DNA of 35,507 nucleotides from NCBI GenBank assembly GCA_903970185.1, contig CAJCIC010000062.1, positions 1 to 35,507 on the forward strand, in the 5' to 3' direction. The DNA comes from Gammaproteobacteria bacterium (GTDB lineage: Bacteria; Pseudomonadota; Gammaproteobacteria; Burkholderiales; Burkholderiaceae_D). The position numbers were made by a program, and so were the translations under genes. Within the stretch, counting starts at the first letter, position 1, and each line of letters begins with the position of its first letter. The notes beneath the pieces were generated by a model. It was given only the letters and a program-made list of their open reading frames with translations. It made no database searches and was not told where the DNA came from. Below, in pieces: positions 9,783-18,571 of the stretch.

Positions 9783-9992
9783 ATGGCGATTCGAATGGAC
9801 AAACTGGGCATAACCACGCGCATCATCGAGTTGCAGGTGGAGCACCGCGATCTGGATCAGGTCATCGATCGGCTCGCCGCGACTGCCAATTGCGATGAAT
9901 TACAGCTGCGCCGTCTTAAAAAACGCAAGCTGCAGATCAAGGATCAGATCACCATGTTGCAGATGCAGCTGGTACCTGACATTCCAGCATGA
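9783..9992 (+). CDS. YdcH-like (DUF465) small protein
   Basis: A 69-residue, charged, helical protein matching the YdcH/DUF465 pattern: EHRDLDQVID in the first helix, then DELQLRRLKKRKLQIKD and a short amphipathic end. The family is widespread in proteobacteria, forms a helical hairpin, and has no settled function. The start could be ATG at 9783 or the in-frame ATG at 9795; neither has a strong ribosome site. The dinG reading frame begins about 70 bases later on the same strand. I see nothing that ties the two functionally. Confidence 0.82.
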   Translation: MAIRMDKLGITTRIIELQVEHRDLDQVIDRLAATANCDELQLRRLKKRKLQIKDQITMLQMQLVPDIPA

Positions 9993-10059
9993 TTGCGCAT
10001 CACGGCGAAGGAAGAAAGTCGCGTTATGCGACAATTGACGCTCCCATCCGAGGTTTGCC

Positions 10060-12039
10060 ATCGATTCGCCCGTTGCCCGCGCTGCCGACCAAAGGCGCGT
10101 CCTAAGTGAGCTGTTTGCAGAAGACGGTGCGCTTGCGCGCGAAATTGACGGCTACCGCGCACGCCCCGGCCAGATCGAAATGGCGCTGGATATTGCCGCG
10201 TGCATCGCCGCCAGCGGTACCCTCATCGCCGAAGCCGGCACCGGCACCGGCAAGACCTTCGCCTATCTCGCCCCGGCCCTGATCTGGGGCGGCAAGGTGG
10301 TGGTCTCGACCGGCACCAAGACACTGCAGGACCAGTTGTTCAGGAAGGACCTGCCGCTGCTCAAGAAAGCCATCGGCGCGCCGCTCACCACCGCGCTGCT
10401 CAAGGGGCGCGCCAACTACGTCTGTCACTACCATCTCGAGCGTGCCCGCAGCGAGGGCCGTCTTGCCAGCCGCCAGGACGTCGGTCACCTGCGCAGCATC
10501 GTGCGCTTCATGCAGTCGACGCAAACCGGCGATCGCGCAGAAGTGGTCGATGTCCCCGAGACCGCGACGATCTGGAGTCAGGTGACCTCGACGCGCGACA
10601 ACTGCAAGGGCATCGAATGTCCCAACTACCGCGAATGTTTCGTGATGCAGGCGCGCAGGCAAGCCCAGCAAGCCGACGTCGTGGTGGTCAATCACCACCT
10701 GTTCTTTGCCGACCTGATGCTGCGTGAAGAAGGGGTGACCGACCTGCTGCCAACGGCCAACACCGTGATCTTTGACGAGGCGCACCAGTTGCCCGAGATC
10801 GCCTCGCTGTTCTTTGGACGCACGACTTCGACATCGCAGTTGCTCGAGCTCGCGCGCGACACCCTGGGCGAAGGACTGATGCACGCCCGCGACGCGCTGG
10901 CGTGGCCGCAGGCGGTGGCACCGGTCGAGCGCGCCGCGCGCGATTTGCGTCTTGCGTTTCCGCAGGACGTGGTACGACTCAATGCCCGCCAGCTGCCGCC
11001 TTCCTCGGCGCTGTTTCCCGCCCTTGATGCGGCCATCGCGGCGATGGGCGAACTCGAGCGCGTACTGGCCATTCATGCCGAGCGCGCCGAAGCGCTCGAG
11101 CAGTGCTTGCGGCGCACGCGCGACCTGATCGACAGGCTCTCGAGCTGGCGCGATACCCATGAACCGTCGACGATCCGCTGGGTCGAGGCATTCAGCCACA
11201 GCCTGCAGCTGCACCAAACCCCCCTGTCGATCGCCGAGACCTTCAGCCGCGCGCGCGAGACGCACCAGAGCGCGTGGATCTTCACCTCGGCGACGCTCGC
11301 GGTGCGCGACGACTTTTCCCTGTTTTGCTCGCAGCTTGGCCTTGACCCAGCCCATGCCAGAACGTGGCCAAGCCCGTTTGATTATCAGAGCCAGGCCTTG
11401 CTCTATGTGCCCGAGGCGCTGCCCGACCCGCTCTCTGCGGGATATACCGAAGCGGTGGTGCGCGCTGCACTGCCCGTGATTCGCGCAAGCGGGGGGCGCG
11501 CCTTCCTGCTTTGTACGACCTTGCGCGCGGTCAGGCTTGCCGCGGACGTGCTGCGCAGTGCCCTGAAGCAAGAGGAACTCGACTTTCCGCTGCTGGCGCA
11601 AGGCGAGGGCACGCGCAGCGACCTGCTCGAGCGCTTTCGCACGCTGGGCAACGCCGTGCTCGTTGGCAGCCAGAGTTTCTGGGAGGGCGTGGACGTGCGC
11701 GGCCAGGCGCTGTCGCTTGTCATCATCGACAAGCTGCCGTTCGCTCCCCCCGATGATCCGGTGCTTGCGGCAAGGCTCGAGGCCCTTGCGGAGATGGGCG
11801 GCAACCCGTTCATGGACTATCAGTTGCCAAGCGCTGTCATCGCGCTGAAGCAGGGCGCGGGGCGCCTGATCCGCGATGAGAGCGATCGCGGACTGCTCAT
11901 GATCTGTGATCCCCGGCTGATCAGTAAACCCTATGGCCGGCGCATCTGGCAGAGCCTGCCCCCGTTTCGGCGCACGCGCCGGCTTGACGAGGCCGTCGGG
12001 TTTTTCGACACGCTGGCCTCCGAGCGCGAGGCGACCTGA
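10060..12039 (+). CDS. dinG: DinG/YoaA-family ATP-dependent DNA helicase
   Basis: An XPD-like superfamily 2 helicase that unwinds DNA 5'-3' and is linked to DNA repair and R-loop removal. Motifs: Q-motif YRARPGQIEM (bases 10156-10185), Walker A AGTGTGKT (from 10234), the iron-sulfur cysteines in ANYVCHYH and CKGIECPNYREC, the DEAH box in IFDEAHQLPE, a SATL motif, and motif VI GAGRLIRDESDRG near the end. The only ATG, GTG or TTG start in this frame is at 10180, which would remove most of the Q-motif. I therefore extend to ATC at 10060, preceded by GAGG at a spacing of six. CTG at 10111 is another option, and a small sequence error is a third. The frame is open from 10039. Confidence 0.93.
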   Translation: MDSPVARAADQRRVLSELFAEDGALAREIDGYRARPGQIEMALDIAACIAASGTLIAEAGTGTGKTFAYLAPALIWGGKVVVSTGTKTLQDQLFRKDLPLLKKAIGAPLTTALLKGRANYVCHYHLERARSEGRLASRQDVGHLRSIVRFMQSTQTGDRAEVVDVPETATIWSQVTSTRDNCKGIECPNYRECFVMQARRQAQQADVVVVNHHLFFADLMLREEGVTDLLPTANTVIFDEAHQLPEIASLFFGRTTSTSQLLELARDTLGEGLMHARDALAWPQAVAPVERAARDLRLAFPQDVVRLNARQLPPSSALFPALDAAIAAMGELERVLAIHAERAEALEQCLRRTRDLIDRLSSWRDTHEPSTIRWVEAFSHSLQLHQTPLSIAETFSRARETHQSAWIFTSATLAVRDDFSLFCSQLGLDPAHARTWPSPFDYQSQALLYVPEALPDPLSAGYTEAVVRAALPVIRASGGRAFLLCTTLRAVRLAADVLRSALKQEELDFPLLAQGEGTRSDLLERFRTLGNAVLVGSQSFWEGVDVRGQALSLVIIDKLPFAPPDDPVLAARLEALAEMGGNPFMDYQLPSAVIALKQGAGRLIRDESDRGLLMICDPRLISKPYGRRIWQSLPPFRRTRRLDEAVGFFDTLASEREAT

Positions 12040-12043
12040 GCGT

Positions 12044-12862
12044 CTACCAGAAGCGCCACCACGACTTTGGCGCGGGATCGAATTTTCCGGGAACGTGGTT
12101 CGGGAAATTCTGCATCAGCACGCGCCGGGTATCGTCGCGAAGCAGCGGCATATCGAGCTTGTCGTAGCTTTGCACCATGATCTCGAGGGCGTCTTCGACA
12201 CCTGGCGTCTGCTGATAATTGATGATCACGGCCTTGGAGCGGTTGATCGCTGCAAGATAGGCACCGCGCCGGTAGTAGTAGGCAGCGACGTGGATGTCGT
12301 GCGAGGCGAGTGCGCTGACCAGGTAGCGCAGGCGAATCAGCGAGTCCTGGGCGTAAGTACTGGCCGGATACTTGTCGACAACTTCCCGAAATGAATCGTA
12401 GGAGTCGCGCAGCGCCTTCGGGTCGCGTTCGGTCAGATCCTGTGGCACGAGAAATCCGAACAGGCCGAGATTGTCGTTAAACGTGATCAGCCCGCGCAGG
12501 TAATAGACGTAGGCGATGTTCGGACTGTTGGGATACTGCTTGATGAAGCGGTTGCAAGCCGATGTCGCGAGTTCCGGCTCGGCCGCCTTCCATTGCGCGT
12601 AACATTCCTCCATCAGCGCCTGCTGCGCGTAGCGGCCGAATGGGAAACGGGTCTGGATCTGCTGCAGGTACTTGGCCGCGGCGTCGTATCCTCCGGCTTC
12701 GATCTCGCTTTGCGCTTCGGAATACAATTTCTCGGCGGACCAGCCAAGGGTCTTGTCCCCGGTCTCGCCGCTGAAAAGACCGCAGCCTGCAAAAAGCAGC
12801 GATGCCAGGACCAGTGCGAATATGTTCTTGCAACTGATGCCCAACCGATTCAGACCCAGCAT
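12044..12862 (-). CDS. bamD: Outer membrane protein assembly lipoprotein BamD
   Basis: A 272-residue BamD (YfiO/ComL) lipoprotein, an essential part of the BAM complex that inserts beta-barrel proteins into the outer membrane. The signal peptide ends in LLFAGC, with lipidated C27. The rest is TPR-like helical repeats, with family-typical segments LYSEAQSEIEAGGYDAAAKY, RFPFGRYAQQALM and GLITFNDNLGLFG. It ends in SWWRFW. I use ATG at 12862; a TTG two codons upstream is also open. A TATAAT at 12897-12892 gives a short leader of about 23 bases. It is convergent with dinG, with four bases between, and divergent from rluD, an arrangement also found in E. coli. Confidence 0.96.
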   Translation of the reverse strand: MLGLNRLGISCKNIFALVLASLLFAGCGLFSGETGDKTLGWSAEKLYSEAQSEIEAGGYDAAAKYLQQIQTRFPFGRYAQQALMEECYAQWKAAEPELATSACNRFIKQYPNSPNIAYVYYLRGLITFNDNLGLFGFLVPQDLTERDPKALRDSYDSFREVVDKYPASTYAQDSLIRLRYLVSALASHDIHVAAYYYRRGAYLAAINRSKAVIINYQQTPGVEDALEIMVQSYDKLDMPLLRDDTRRVLMQNFPNHVPGKFDPAPKSWWRFW

Positions 12863-13895
12863 GCGCAATCCAGAGGTTTCGGAAGGTCGAGATTATAGCC
12901 TATGGGAAGAGGGCGACCCGGGTGAGGAGGTGGTGGCCGACGCCTTCGCGCCGGCCCCGCCGCTGATCCTTACCGTGGGCCAAAAAGGTGCGCGGCGCCT
13001 TGACAAATGGCTCGCCGAACAGATGCCCGAGCATTCGCGCGAGCGCCTCAAAACCTGGATCGAGGCGGGTGCCGTCGATGTCGACGATGTCACGGCACAC
13101 GTGCGCCAGCCGCTGTCTGCCGACCAGGTGGTGCGCGTGCGGCCGCTGCCCGCGGTAGAGGACAAGACCTTCTCGCCCGAGGCCATTGCGCTTGATGTGG
13201 TCTACGAGGATGCCGAACTGATGGTCCTTGACAAACCCGCGGGCATCGTCGTGCACCCGGCTGCGGGCAACTGGTCGGGCACCGTCTTGAACGGGCTGCT
13301 GTTTCGCCTGCCCGCGCTTGCCTTCGTGCCTCGCGCCGGGATCGTGCACCGCCTTGACAAGGACACGTCGGGGCTGATGGTCGTGGCCAAGACGGTGACG
13401 GCGCAAACCGATCTGGTGCGGCAGCTGCAGTCACGCACCGTCGGCCGTGAATATCTTGCGCTTGTCGCCGGAGAGCCAGGACCTGCCGGTCGCATCGAGG
13501 CTGCCATCGGTCGCGACCCGAAGGAGCGCACGCGCATGGCGGTTCTGGTCGAGACCGCGCCAGGCGCCAAAGCCGCCATCACCCACTATCGGCTGCTTGG
13601 CCGTGGCCACCTCGGCAAGATCGGCGTGGCGCTTCTCGCCTGTCGCCTTGAGACCGGGCGCACGCACCAGATCCGGGTTCATCTTGCGCATCGCGGCTGG
13701 CCGATCATTGGCGATGGCCAATACGCGCGCAGCAATGTCGCGGCGCTTTTTCCAAGGCAGGCGCTGCATGCAGCGCGGCTCTCCCTGATTCATCCGCGCA
13801 GTGGCGAGCCGCTGCAATGGTCTGCAGCACCGCCCGCCGATTTGGCCAGGCTGTTTGCCGATGCCGGCGTGACCTCGGCGCTTGATGCATTCTAA
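12861..13895 (+). CDS. rluD: 23S rRNA pseudouridine synthase RluD
   Basis: A 344-residue RluA-family synthase that makes the pseudouridines of helix 69 of 23S rRNA (U1911, U1915 and U1917 in E. coli). An N-terminal S4-like RNA-binding domain spans about residues 38-95 (GARRLDKWLAEQMPEHSRERL and following). The catalytic domain carries HRLDKDTSGLM, with the catalytic aspartate D166. LETGRTHQIRVH and AARLSLIHP follow. The start is uncertain. ATG at 12861 overlaps the divergent bamD start, while GTG at 12930 or 12933 would clear the bamD promoter and remove about 23 poorly conserved residues. pgeF overlaps its 3' end by 11 bases. Confidence 0.94.
   Translation: MRNPEVSEGRDYSLWEEGDPGEEVVADAFAPAPPLILTVGQKGARRLDKWLAEQMPEHSRERLKTWIEAGAVDVDDVTAHVRQPLSADQVVRVRPLPAVEDKTFSPEAIALDVVYEDAELMVLDKPAGIVVHPAAGNWSGTVLNGLLFRLPALAFVPRAGIVHRLDKDTSGLMVVAKTVTAQTDLVRQLQSRTVGREYLALVAGEPGPAGRIEAAIGRDPKERTRMAVLVETAPGAKAAITHYRLLGRGHLGKIGVALLACRLETGRTHQIRVHLAHRGWPIIGDGQYARSNVAALFPRQALHAARLSLIHPRSGEPLQWSAAPPADLARLFADAGVTSALDAF
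12892..12897 (-). promoter_or_regulatory. -10 box for bamD
   Basis: A perfect TATAAT on the minus strand, 30 bases before the bamD ATG and preceded by GGC. I see no good -35. It lies within the rluD reading frame if rluD starts at 12861. Confidence 0.5.
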
Positions 13896-14655
13896 GACCT
13901 GGCCAAGCGAGTGGATCGTGCCGGCATGGTCGGCGCATCCGCGCATCCATGCGGTCGTGACAACACGAAGCGGCGCCGGGGAAAGCCTTGGCGCATTCGG
14001 TGCGATAAATGGTGGCGCCGGGCTCAACCTCGGCATGGGCTCGGGCGATGATCGCACGATCGTGGCGCGCAATCGCGCCACGCTTGCGGGCCTGATTGGC
14101 ATCACGCCGTTCTGGCTCTCGCAGGTCCACGGTGCGACCGTGGTCAAGGCGGACCACGCCTCTTCGGCGATCATGGCTGATGCCAGCTGGACCAACGAGC
14201 CCGGCATTGCACTTGCGGTTCTCGTCGCCGACTGCCTGCCGGTCCTTTTTGCCGATCGCCTGGGACGCGTTGTCGCTGCAGCACACGCGGGATGGCGCGG
14301 GCTTGCCAGCGGTGTCCTTGAGGCCACGCTGGCCGCGCTGCCCGTCGCTGCAAGTGACATGGTGGCCTTTCTTGGCCCCTCGATCGGTGCGTCACGATTC
14401 CAGGTCGGCGCGGACGTCTTTGACGCATTCACAAACGCCGATCGCAAGGCGCGCGAGCATTTCGTGGCCGAGCAGGAAGGCAAGTGGCGTTGCGATCTGC
14501 ACGGACTTGCCCGCCAGCGGCTTTTGGCTTTGGGTGTCGAGGTGGTTGGCGCTCCGCTTTGCACTTTCGAGCTGTCGCAACAGTTTTATTCCTATCGCCG
14601 CGACAAGGTCACGGGACGCATGGCCGCCCTGATCTGGCTTTCCCAGGGCGCTTGA
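13885..14655 (+). CDS. pgeF: Multicopper-oxidase-like / YfiH peptidoglycan editing factor
   Basis: A 256-residue YfiH (DUF152, PgeF) protein. Relatives have been described as laccase-like polyphenol oxidases, as purine nucleoside phosphorylases, and as an editor that removes wrongly built UDP-MurNAc-L-Ser. The metal-binding set is present: H82 in SQVHG, C117 in VADCLP and H134 in AAHAGWRG. The C-terminal region has the expected CTF and FYSYRRD pattern. The start ATG at 13885 lies inside the last codons of rluD, an 11-base overlap that suggests translational coupling. rluD-yfiH is a conserved pair. Family identity is sure, the in vivo activity less so. Confidence 0.92.
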   Translation: MHSKTWPSEWIVPAWSAHPRIHAVVTTRSGAGESLGAFGAINGGAGLNLGMGSGDDRTIVARNRATLAGLIGITPFWLSQVHGATVVKADHASSAIMADASWTNEPGIALAVLVADCLPVLFADRLGRVVAAAHAGWRGLASGVLEATLAALPVAASDMVAFLGPSIGASRFQVGADVFDAFTNADRKAREHFVAEQEGKWRCDLHGLARQRLLALGVEVVGAPLCTFELSQQFYSYRRDKVTGRMAALIWLSQGA

Positions 14656-14686
14656 CTGTGCTCCTCGCAGGAATTTCCGGGCTGGT

Positions 14687-14716
14687 TTGACTTCCCGCGC
14701 AGCGCAGGGGGAGAAT
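14687..14716 (+). promoter_or_regulatory. Candidate sigma-70 promoter for phaC
   Basis: TTGACT (14687-14692) and GAGAAT (14711-14716) are separated by 18 bases. Transcription would begin near 14723, leaving a leader of about 50 bases to the phaC ATG. The -35 is good and the -10 moderate. The 119-base gap between pgeF and phaC holds no other gene. Confidence 0.4.
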
Positions 14717-14774
14717 CAGTTAACGCCGAAAGAACAAGCACAAACGGCGCGTGTGCAGGTGCACGGAGACAGAA

Positions 14775-16556
14775 ATGGGCGCAAAACACAAATCATCGCG
14801 CACGGGTGCAAAGGCCAAGCCTGACACCCGAGCGGCCACGGCATCCGCAAAGGCGGCAAAGGGCGCGAGGAAAAGAAGCGCGCGCGCCAATGGCAACGGC
14901 GCCTTGCCATTTGCAGGCATGAAAGCGGCGGCGATGACACCAGGCGAGCCAGCGACCCTGCTTGCGATGAAGATCGATCCTGACCGCCTGCTTGGATTGC
15001 AGGCCGAGTACAGCTCGGCACTGGGCCGCCTGATGGCTGACATGCTCGAGGCCAAACCGCAGCCGCAGATTGACGACAAGCGCTTTACCGCACCCGCCTG
15101 GCAGGGCAGCCATGGTTATCTGGCGTCCTTGTACCTGCTTAACGCACGCTTCATGACGCAGCTTGCAGAAAGCGTCGATGCCGAGCCGAAAACCCGTGCC
15201 AAGGTGCGCTTTGCCGTGCAGCAATGGGTCGATGCCATGGCGCCGTCGAATTACCTCGCGACCAATCCCGAAGCCCAGCAACGACTGATCGAAACGCAGG
15301 GCCAGAGTCTTGCCGATGGCCTTGCCAACATGCTTGCCGATGTCGAGAAGGGCCGCATCTCGCAGACCGACGAGAACGCGTTCGAGGTCGGTCGCAACGT
15401 CGCCACAACGGCTGGCGATGTCGTCTTTCAGAACGCCATCTTCCAGCTCATCCAGTATCGTCCGACAACGGCGAAGGTGTTTGAGCGGCCGCTGCTGATG
15501 GTGCCTCCTTGCATCAACAAATTCTATATCCTCGACTTGCAGCCCGATAATTCCTTCGTGCGCAATGCCGTCGATGCCGGCCATACGGTTTTCATGATGT
15601 CGTGGAAAAATCCCGATGCCAACGATGCCGCCTTGACCTGGGATGACTACATCGAGGACGGCATCTTGCAGGCGATCGCGGTGGTGCAGGACATCAGCGC
15701 CATGCGACAACTCGACCTGCTCGGCTTTTGCGTTGGCGGCACGATGCTGGCAACCGGCCTTGCCGTGCTCGCCGCCCGGGGTGAAGAGGTCGCCCGATCG
15801 CTTACGCTTTTGACGACGCTGCTGGATTTTTCCGATACCGGCGTGCTTGATGTGTTCGTCGACGAAGCTGCGGTGCAAACGCGTGAACGCACCATCGGCG
15901 GCATCGGCGGCCCGGTCGGTCTGATGCCCGCGCGCGATCTGGCCACTTCGTTTTCGTTCCTAAGACCCAACGATCTGGTCTGGAACTATGTCGTTAACAA
16001 TTACCTCAAGGGCGAAGCGCCAGCGCCCTTTGACCTGCTCTACTGGAACTCCGACAGCACCAATTTGCCCGGTCCCTACTTTGCCTGGTATCTGCGCAAT
16101 ACCTACCTCGAGAACCGGCTCAAGGAGCCAGGTGGCGTTGTCGTTTGCGGGGAGGCGGTGGACTTTGGCGCCATCGACGTTCCGACCTATCTTTATGGCT
16201 CGCGCGAGGACCACATCGTGCCCTGGGGCGCCGCGTTTGCGAGTGCCAAGCTCCTGAGCGGGCCGATCCGCTTCGTTCTTGGCGCCTCGGGCCATATCGC
16301 TGGCGTGATCAATCCGCCGCACAAGAGAAAACGCAGTTTCTGGGTCGGCAGCAGCAACGTGCATGATCGCAAGCTCGATGCAAATGCGTGGCTTGCGCGC
16401 GCCAGGGAAGCGCAAGGGAGCTGGTGGCCCGACTGGAATGCGTGGCTCGCGCAATTTTCCGGGCGCCTCGTCAAGGCGCCCTTAAAGCCCGGCAACAAGA
16501 GGTATACAGTACGCGAGCCGGCGCCAGGCAGCTACGTCAGGGCGCGTGCAGTCTAG
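14775..16556 (+). CDS. phaC: Class I poly(3-hydroxyalkanoate) synthase
   Basis: A 593-residue class I PHA synthase that polymerises (R)-3-hydroxybutyryl-CoA on the surface of growing granules. The catalytic triad is complete: C319 in the lipase-like box GFCVGG, D479 in SREDHIVPW and H507 in GASGHIAGV. Long stretches such as LLMVPPCINKFYILDLQP and SFLRPNDLVWNY are typical of the Cupriavidus type. I use ATG at 14775, eight codons inside a longer GTG frame, because ACGGAG lies just upstream. The first 40 residues are unusual: 12 Lys/Arg and one Asp in an Ala-rich, disordered-looking tail. phaA, phaB and phaR follow on the same strand. Confidence 0.97.
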   Translation: MGAKHKSSRTGAKAKPDTRAATASAKAAKGARKRSARANGNGALPFAGMKAAAMTPGEPATLLAMKIDPDRLLGLQAEYSSALGRLMADMLEAKPQPQIDDKRFTAPAWQGSHGYLASLYLLNARFMTQLAESVDAEPKTRAKVRFAVQQWVDAMAPSNYLATNPEAQQRLIETQGQSLADGLANMLADVEKGRISQTDENAFEVGRNVATTAGDVVFQNAIFQLIQYRPTTAKVFERPLLMVPPCINKFYILDLQPDNSFVRNAVDAGHTVFMMSWKNPDANDAALTWDDYIEDGILQAIAVVQDISAMRQLDLLGFCVGGTMLATGLAVLAARGEEVARSLTLLTTLLDFSDTGVLDVFVDEAAVQTRERTIGGIGGPVGLMPARDLATSFSFLRPNDLVWNYVVNNYLKGEAPAPFDLLYWNSDSTNLPGPYFAWYLRNTYLENRLKEPGGVVVCGEAVDFGAIDVPTYLYGSREDHIVPWGAAFASAKLLSGPIRFVLGASGHIAGVINPPHKRKRSFWVGSSNVHDRKLDANAWLARAREAQGSWWPDWNAWLAQFSGRLVKAPLKPGNKRYTVREPAPGSYVRARAV

Positions 16557-16582
16557 ATCGCTCGACGATGAAAGGAAGCATG

Positions 16583-17761
16583 ATGGGTGATGTCGTAATC
16601 GTTGCTGCTGGACGAACCGCCGTCGGAAAGTTTGGCGGCTCGCTAGCGAAGATACCTGCGCCGGAATTGGGCGCATTCGTGATCAAGGGTCTGCTTGAGC
16701 GCGCGCACTTGCAGCCCGAGCAGATCTCCGAAGTCATCATGGGCCAGGTCCTGACTGCGGCATCCGGACAGAATCCGGCACGCCAGGCGGTCATCAAGGC
16801 GGGCCTGCCGCTGTCAACGCCGGCAATGACGATCAACGTCGTGTGCGGCAGCGGGCTCAAGGCGATCATGCTCGCAGCCCAGGCGATTGCAACTGGCAAC
16901 GCCGATATCGTGATTGCCGGAGGCCAGGAGAACATGAGCGCTGCACCGCATGTCCTGCCAGGCTCGCGCGACGGGTTTCGCATGGGCGACGCAAAGCTTG
17001 TCGACAGCATGATCGTTGACGGCCTCTGGGACGTCTACAACCAGTATCACATGGGCCAGACGGCCGAGAATGTCGCGCAGCAGTTCAAGGTCACGCGCGA
17101 GCAGCAGGACCGGTTTGCAGTGGCCTCGCAAAACAAGGCGGAGGCGGCGCAGAAGGCCGGCAAGTTTGCCGACGAAATCATGCCGTATCCGATCCCGCAA
17201 AAAAAGGGCGAGCCGGTCCTCTTCAAGGACGACGAATTCATTCGCCAGGGCGCAACCGTCGAAGCCATGGCGGCACTGAAGCCGGCCTTCAACAAGGAGG
17301 GATCGGTGACGGCGGCGAATGCCTCGGGCATCAATGATGGCGCTGCCGCAGTGGTTGTGATGAGCGCTGAACGCGCCGTTGCGCTTGGCCTGAAAGCGAT
17401 GGCGACCATCCGCTCGTTTGCCACCGTCGCACTCGATCCGAAGATCATGGGCATGGGTCCGGTGCCGGCATCGCGGCTCGCGCTTGAGAAGGCGGGCTGG
17501 AAAATGGAAGACCTTGACCTGATGGAAATCAACGAGGCGTTTGCAGCGCAGGCCTGCGCGGTCAATGCCGAGATGGCGTGGGACGCTGCCAAAATCAATG
17601 TCAATGGCGGCGCGATCGCCATCGGCCATCCGATTGGCGCGTCCGGTGCCCGCATTCTTGTGACCCTGCTCTACGAAATGCAAAGGCGCAACGCGCATAA
17701 GGGGCTGGCCTCGCTTTGCATCGGCGGCGGCATGGGTGTGGCGATGGCCGTCGAGCGCTAG
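16583..17761 (+). CDS. phaA: Acetyl-CoA acetyltransferase (beta-ketothiolase)
   Basis: A 392-residue biosynthetic thiolase that condenses two acetyl-CoA to acetoacetyl-CoA, the first step to polyhydroxybutyrate. The acyl-carrying cysteine is C88 in NVVCGSGLKA. H349 lies in AIGHPIGASGAR, and the second catalytic cysteine is C379 in LCIGGGMG. The length equals the PhaA norm of about 393. ATG codons stand at 16568, 16580 and 16583; AAGGAA at 16572-16577 best fits 16583. It follows phaC by 26 bases. It could also act in ketone-body or amino-acid breakdown, but the neighbourhood makes polymer synthesis the main job. Confidence 0.97.
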   Translation: MGDVVIVAAGRTAVGKFGGSLAKIPAPELGAFVIKGLLERAHLQPEQISEVIMGQVLTAASGQNPARQAVIKAGLPLSTPAMTINVVCGSGLKAIMLAAQAIATGNADIVIAGGQENMSAAPHVLPGSRDGFRMGDAKLVDSMIVDGLWDVYNQYHMGQTAENVAQQFKVTREQQDRFAVASQNKAEAAQKAGKFADEIMPYPIPQKKGEPVLFKDDEFIRQGATVEAMAALKPAFNKEGSVTAANASGINDGAAAVVVMSAERAVALGLKAMATIRSFATVALDPKIMGMGPVPASRLALEKAGWKMEDLDLMEINEAFAAQACAVNAEMAWDAAKINVNGGAIAIGHPIGASGARILVTLLYEMQRRNAHKGLASLCIGGGMGVAMAVER

Positions 17762-17833
17762 CGAGCACCTCGGCATTCGATGCGAGTGAAAAACCCATAA
17801 GGGCCAAGCAACGCCCAAAACAGGAGACAAGGC

Positions 17834-18571
17834 ATGACTCAGCGTGTTGCATACGTTACTGGAGGGATGGGGGGTATTGGCACGGTGATCTGCCAGCGGC
17901 TGGCCAGGGCCGGGCACAAGGTCATCGCCGGCTGCGGGCCGAGCCGCGACGCGGACCGCTGGCTTGCCGAACAGAAGGCGCTCGGCTTCGAATTCAAGGC
18001 GTCGGTTGGCAACGTTGGCGACTGGGATTCGACTTTCGCCGCGTTTGAGAAGGCGCGCAACGAGGTCGGTCCGATCGATATCCTCGTGAACAATGCCGGC
18101 ATTACACGCGACGGCGTCTTCAGGAAAATGAGCAAGGGCGACTGGCACGCCGTGATCGACACCAACCTCAACTCTCTTTTTAACGTCACCAAGCAGGTCA
18201 TCGAGCCGATGGTCGAGCGCGGCTGGGGGCGCATCGTCAATATCAGTTCGGTCAACGGCCAGAAAGGCCAGTTCGGCCAGGTCAACTATTCGACCGCAAA
18301 GGCCGGCATCCACGGCTTCACCATGGCGCTCGCGCAGGAAGTGGCGGCCAAGGGCGTCACCGTCAATACCGTGTCGCCAGGCTATATCGGCACCGATATG
18401 GTGAAAGCCATCCGTCAGGACGTGCTTGACAAGATCATCGCGACCATTCCGGTGCGGCGCCTTGGCAGTCCCGAGGAGATCGGCTCGATCGTGGCCTGGA
18501 TCGCCTCCGACGAAGGCGGCTATGCGACCGGATCGGATTTCAGTCTTAACGGCGGCTTGCATATGGGCTAG
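17834..18571 (+). CDS. phaB: Acetoacetyl-CoA reductase
   Basis: A 245-residue short-chain dehydrogenase that reduces acetoacetyl-CoA to (R)-3-hydroxybutyryl-CoA, usually with NADPH, supplying monomer to PhaC. The nucleotide motif TGGMGGIG starts at residue 9, NNAG is at 86-89, and the catalytic residues are S138/S139, Y152 and K156 (YSTAK). The PhaB signature SVNGQKGQFGQVNYS is present. AGGAGA precedes the ATG. A 72-base gap separates it from phaA and contains only a small bulged hairpin (about 17768-17787). The stop codon lies in the stem of a hairpin described separately. Confidence 0.97.
   Translation: MTQRVAYVTGGMGGIGTVICQRLARAGHKVIAGCGPSRDADRWLAEQKALGFEFKASVGNVGDWDSTFAAFEKARNEVGPIDILVNNAGITRDGVFRKMSKGDWHAVIDTNLNSLFNVTKQVIEPMVERGWGRIVNISSVNGQKGQFGQVNYSTAKAGIHGFTMALAQEVAAKGVTVNTVSPGYIGTDMVKAIRQDVLDKIIATIPVRRLGSPEEIGSIVAWIASDEGGYATGSDFSLNGGLHMG

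Noticed and set aside
10102..11601. 499-codon antisense frame opposite dinG
   Set aside because: It is fully covered by a helicase gene with all motifs present, and there is no ribosome site or promoter for the antisense frame.
14793..15878. 361-codon antisense frame opposite phaC
   Set aside because: It is a shadow of a secure synthase gene with no coherent domain.
16814..18562. 582-codon antisense frame across phaA and phaB
   Set aside because: It spans two secure genes and the gap between them, with no domain pattern and His/Arg-rich composition typical of a shadow frame.
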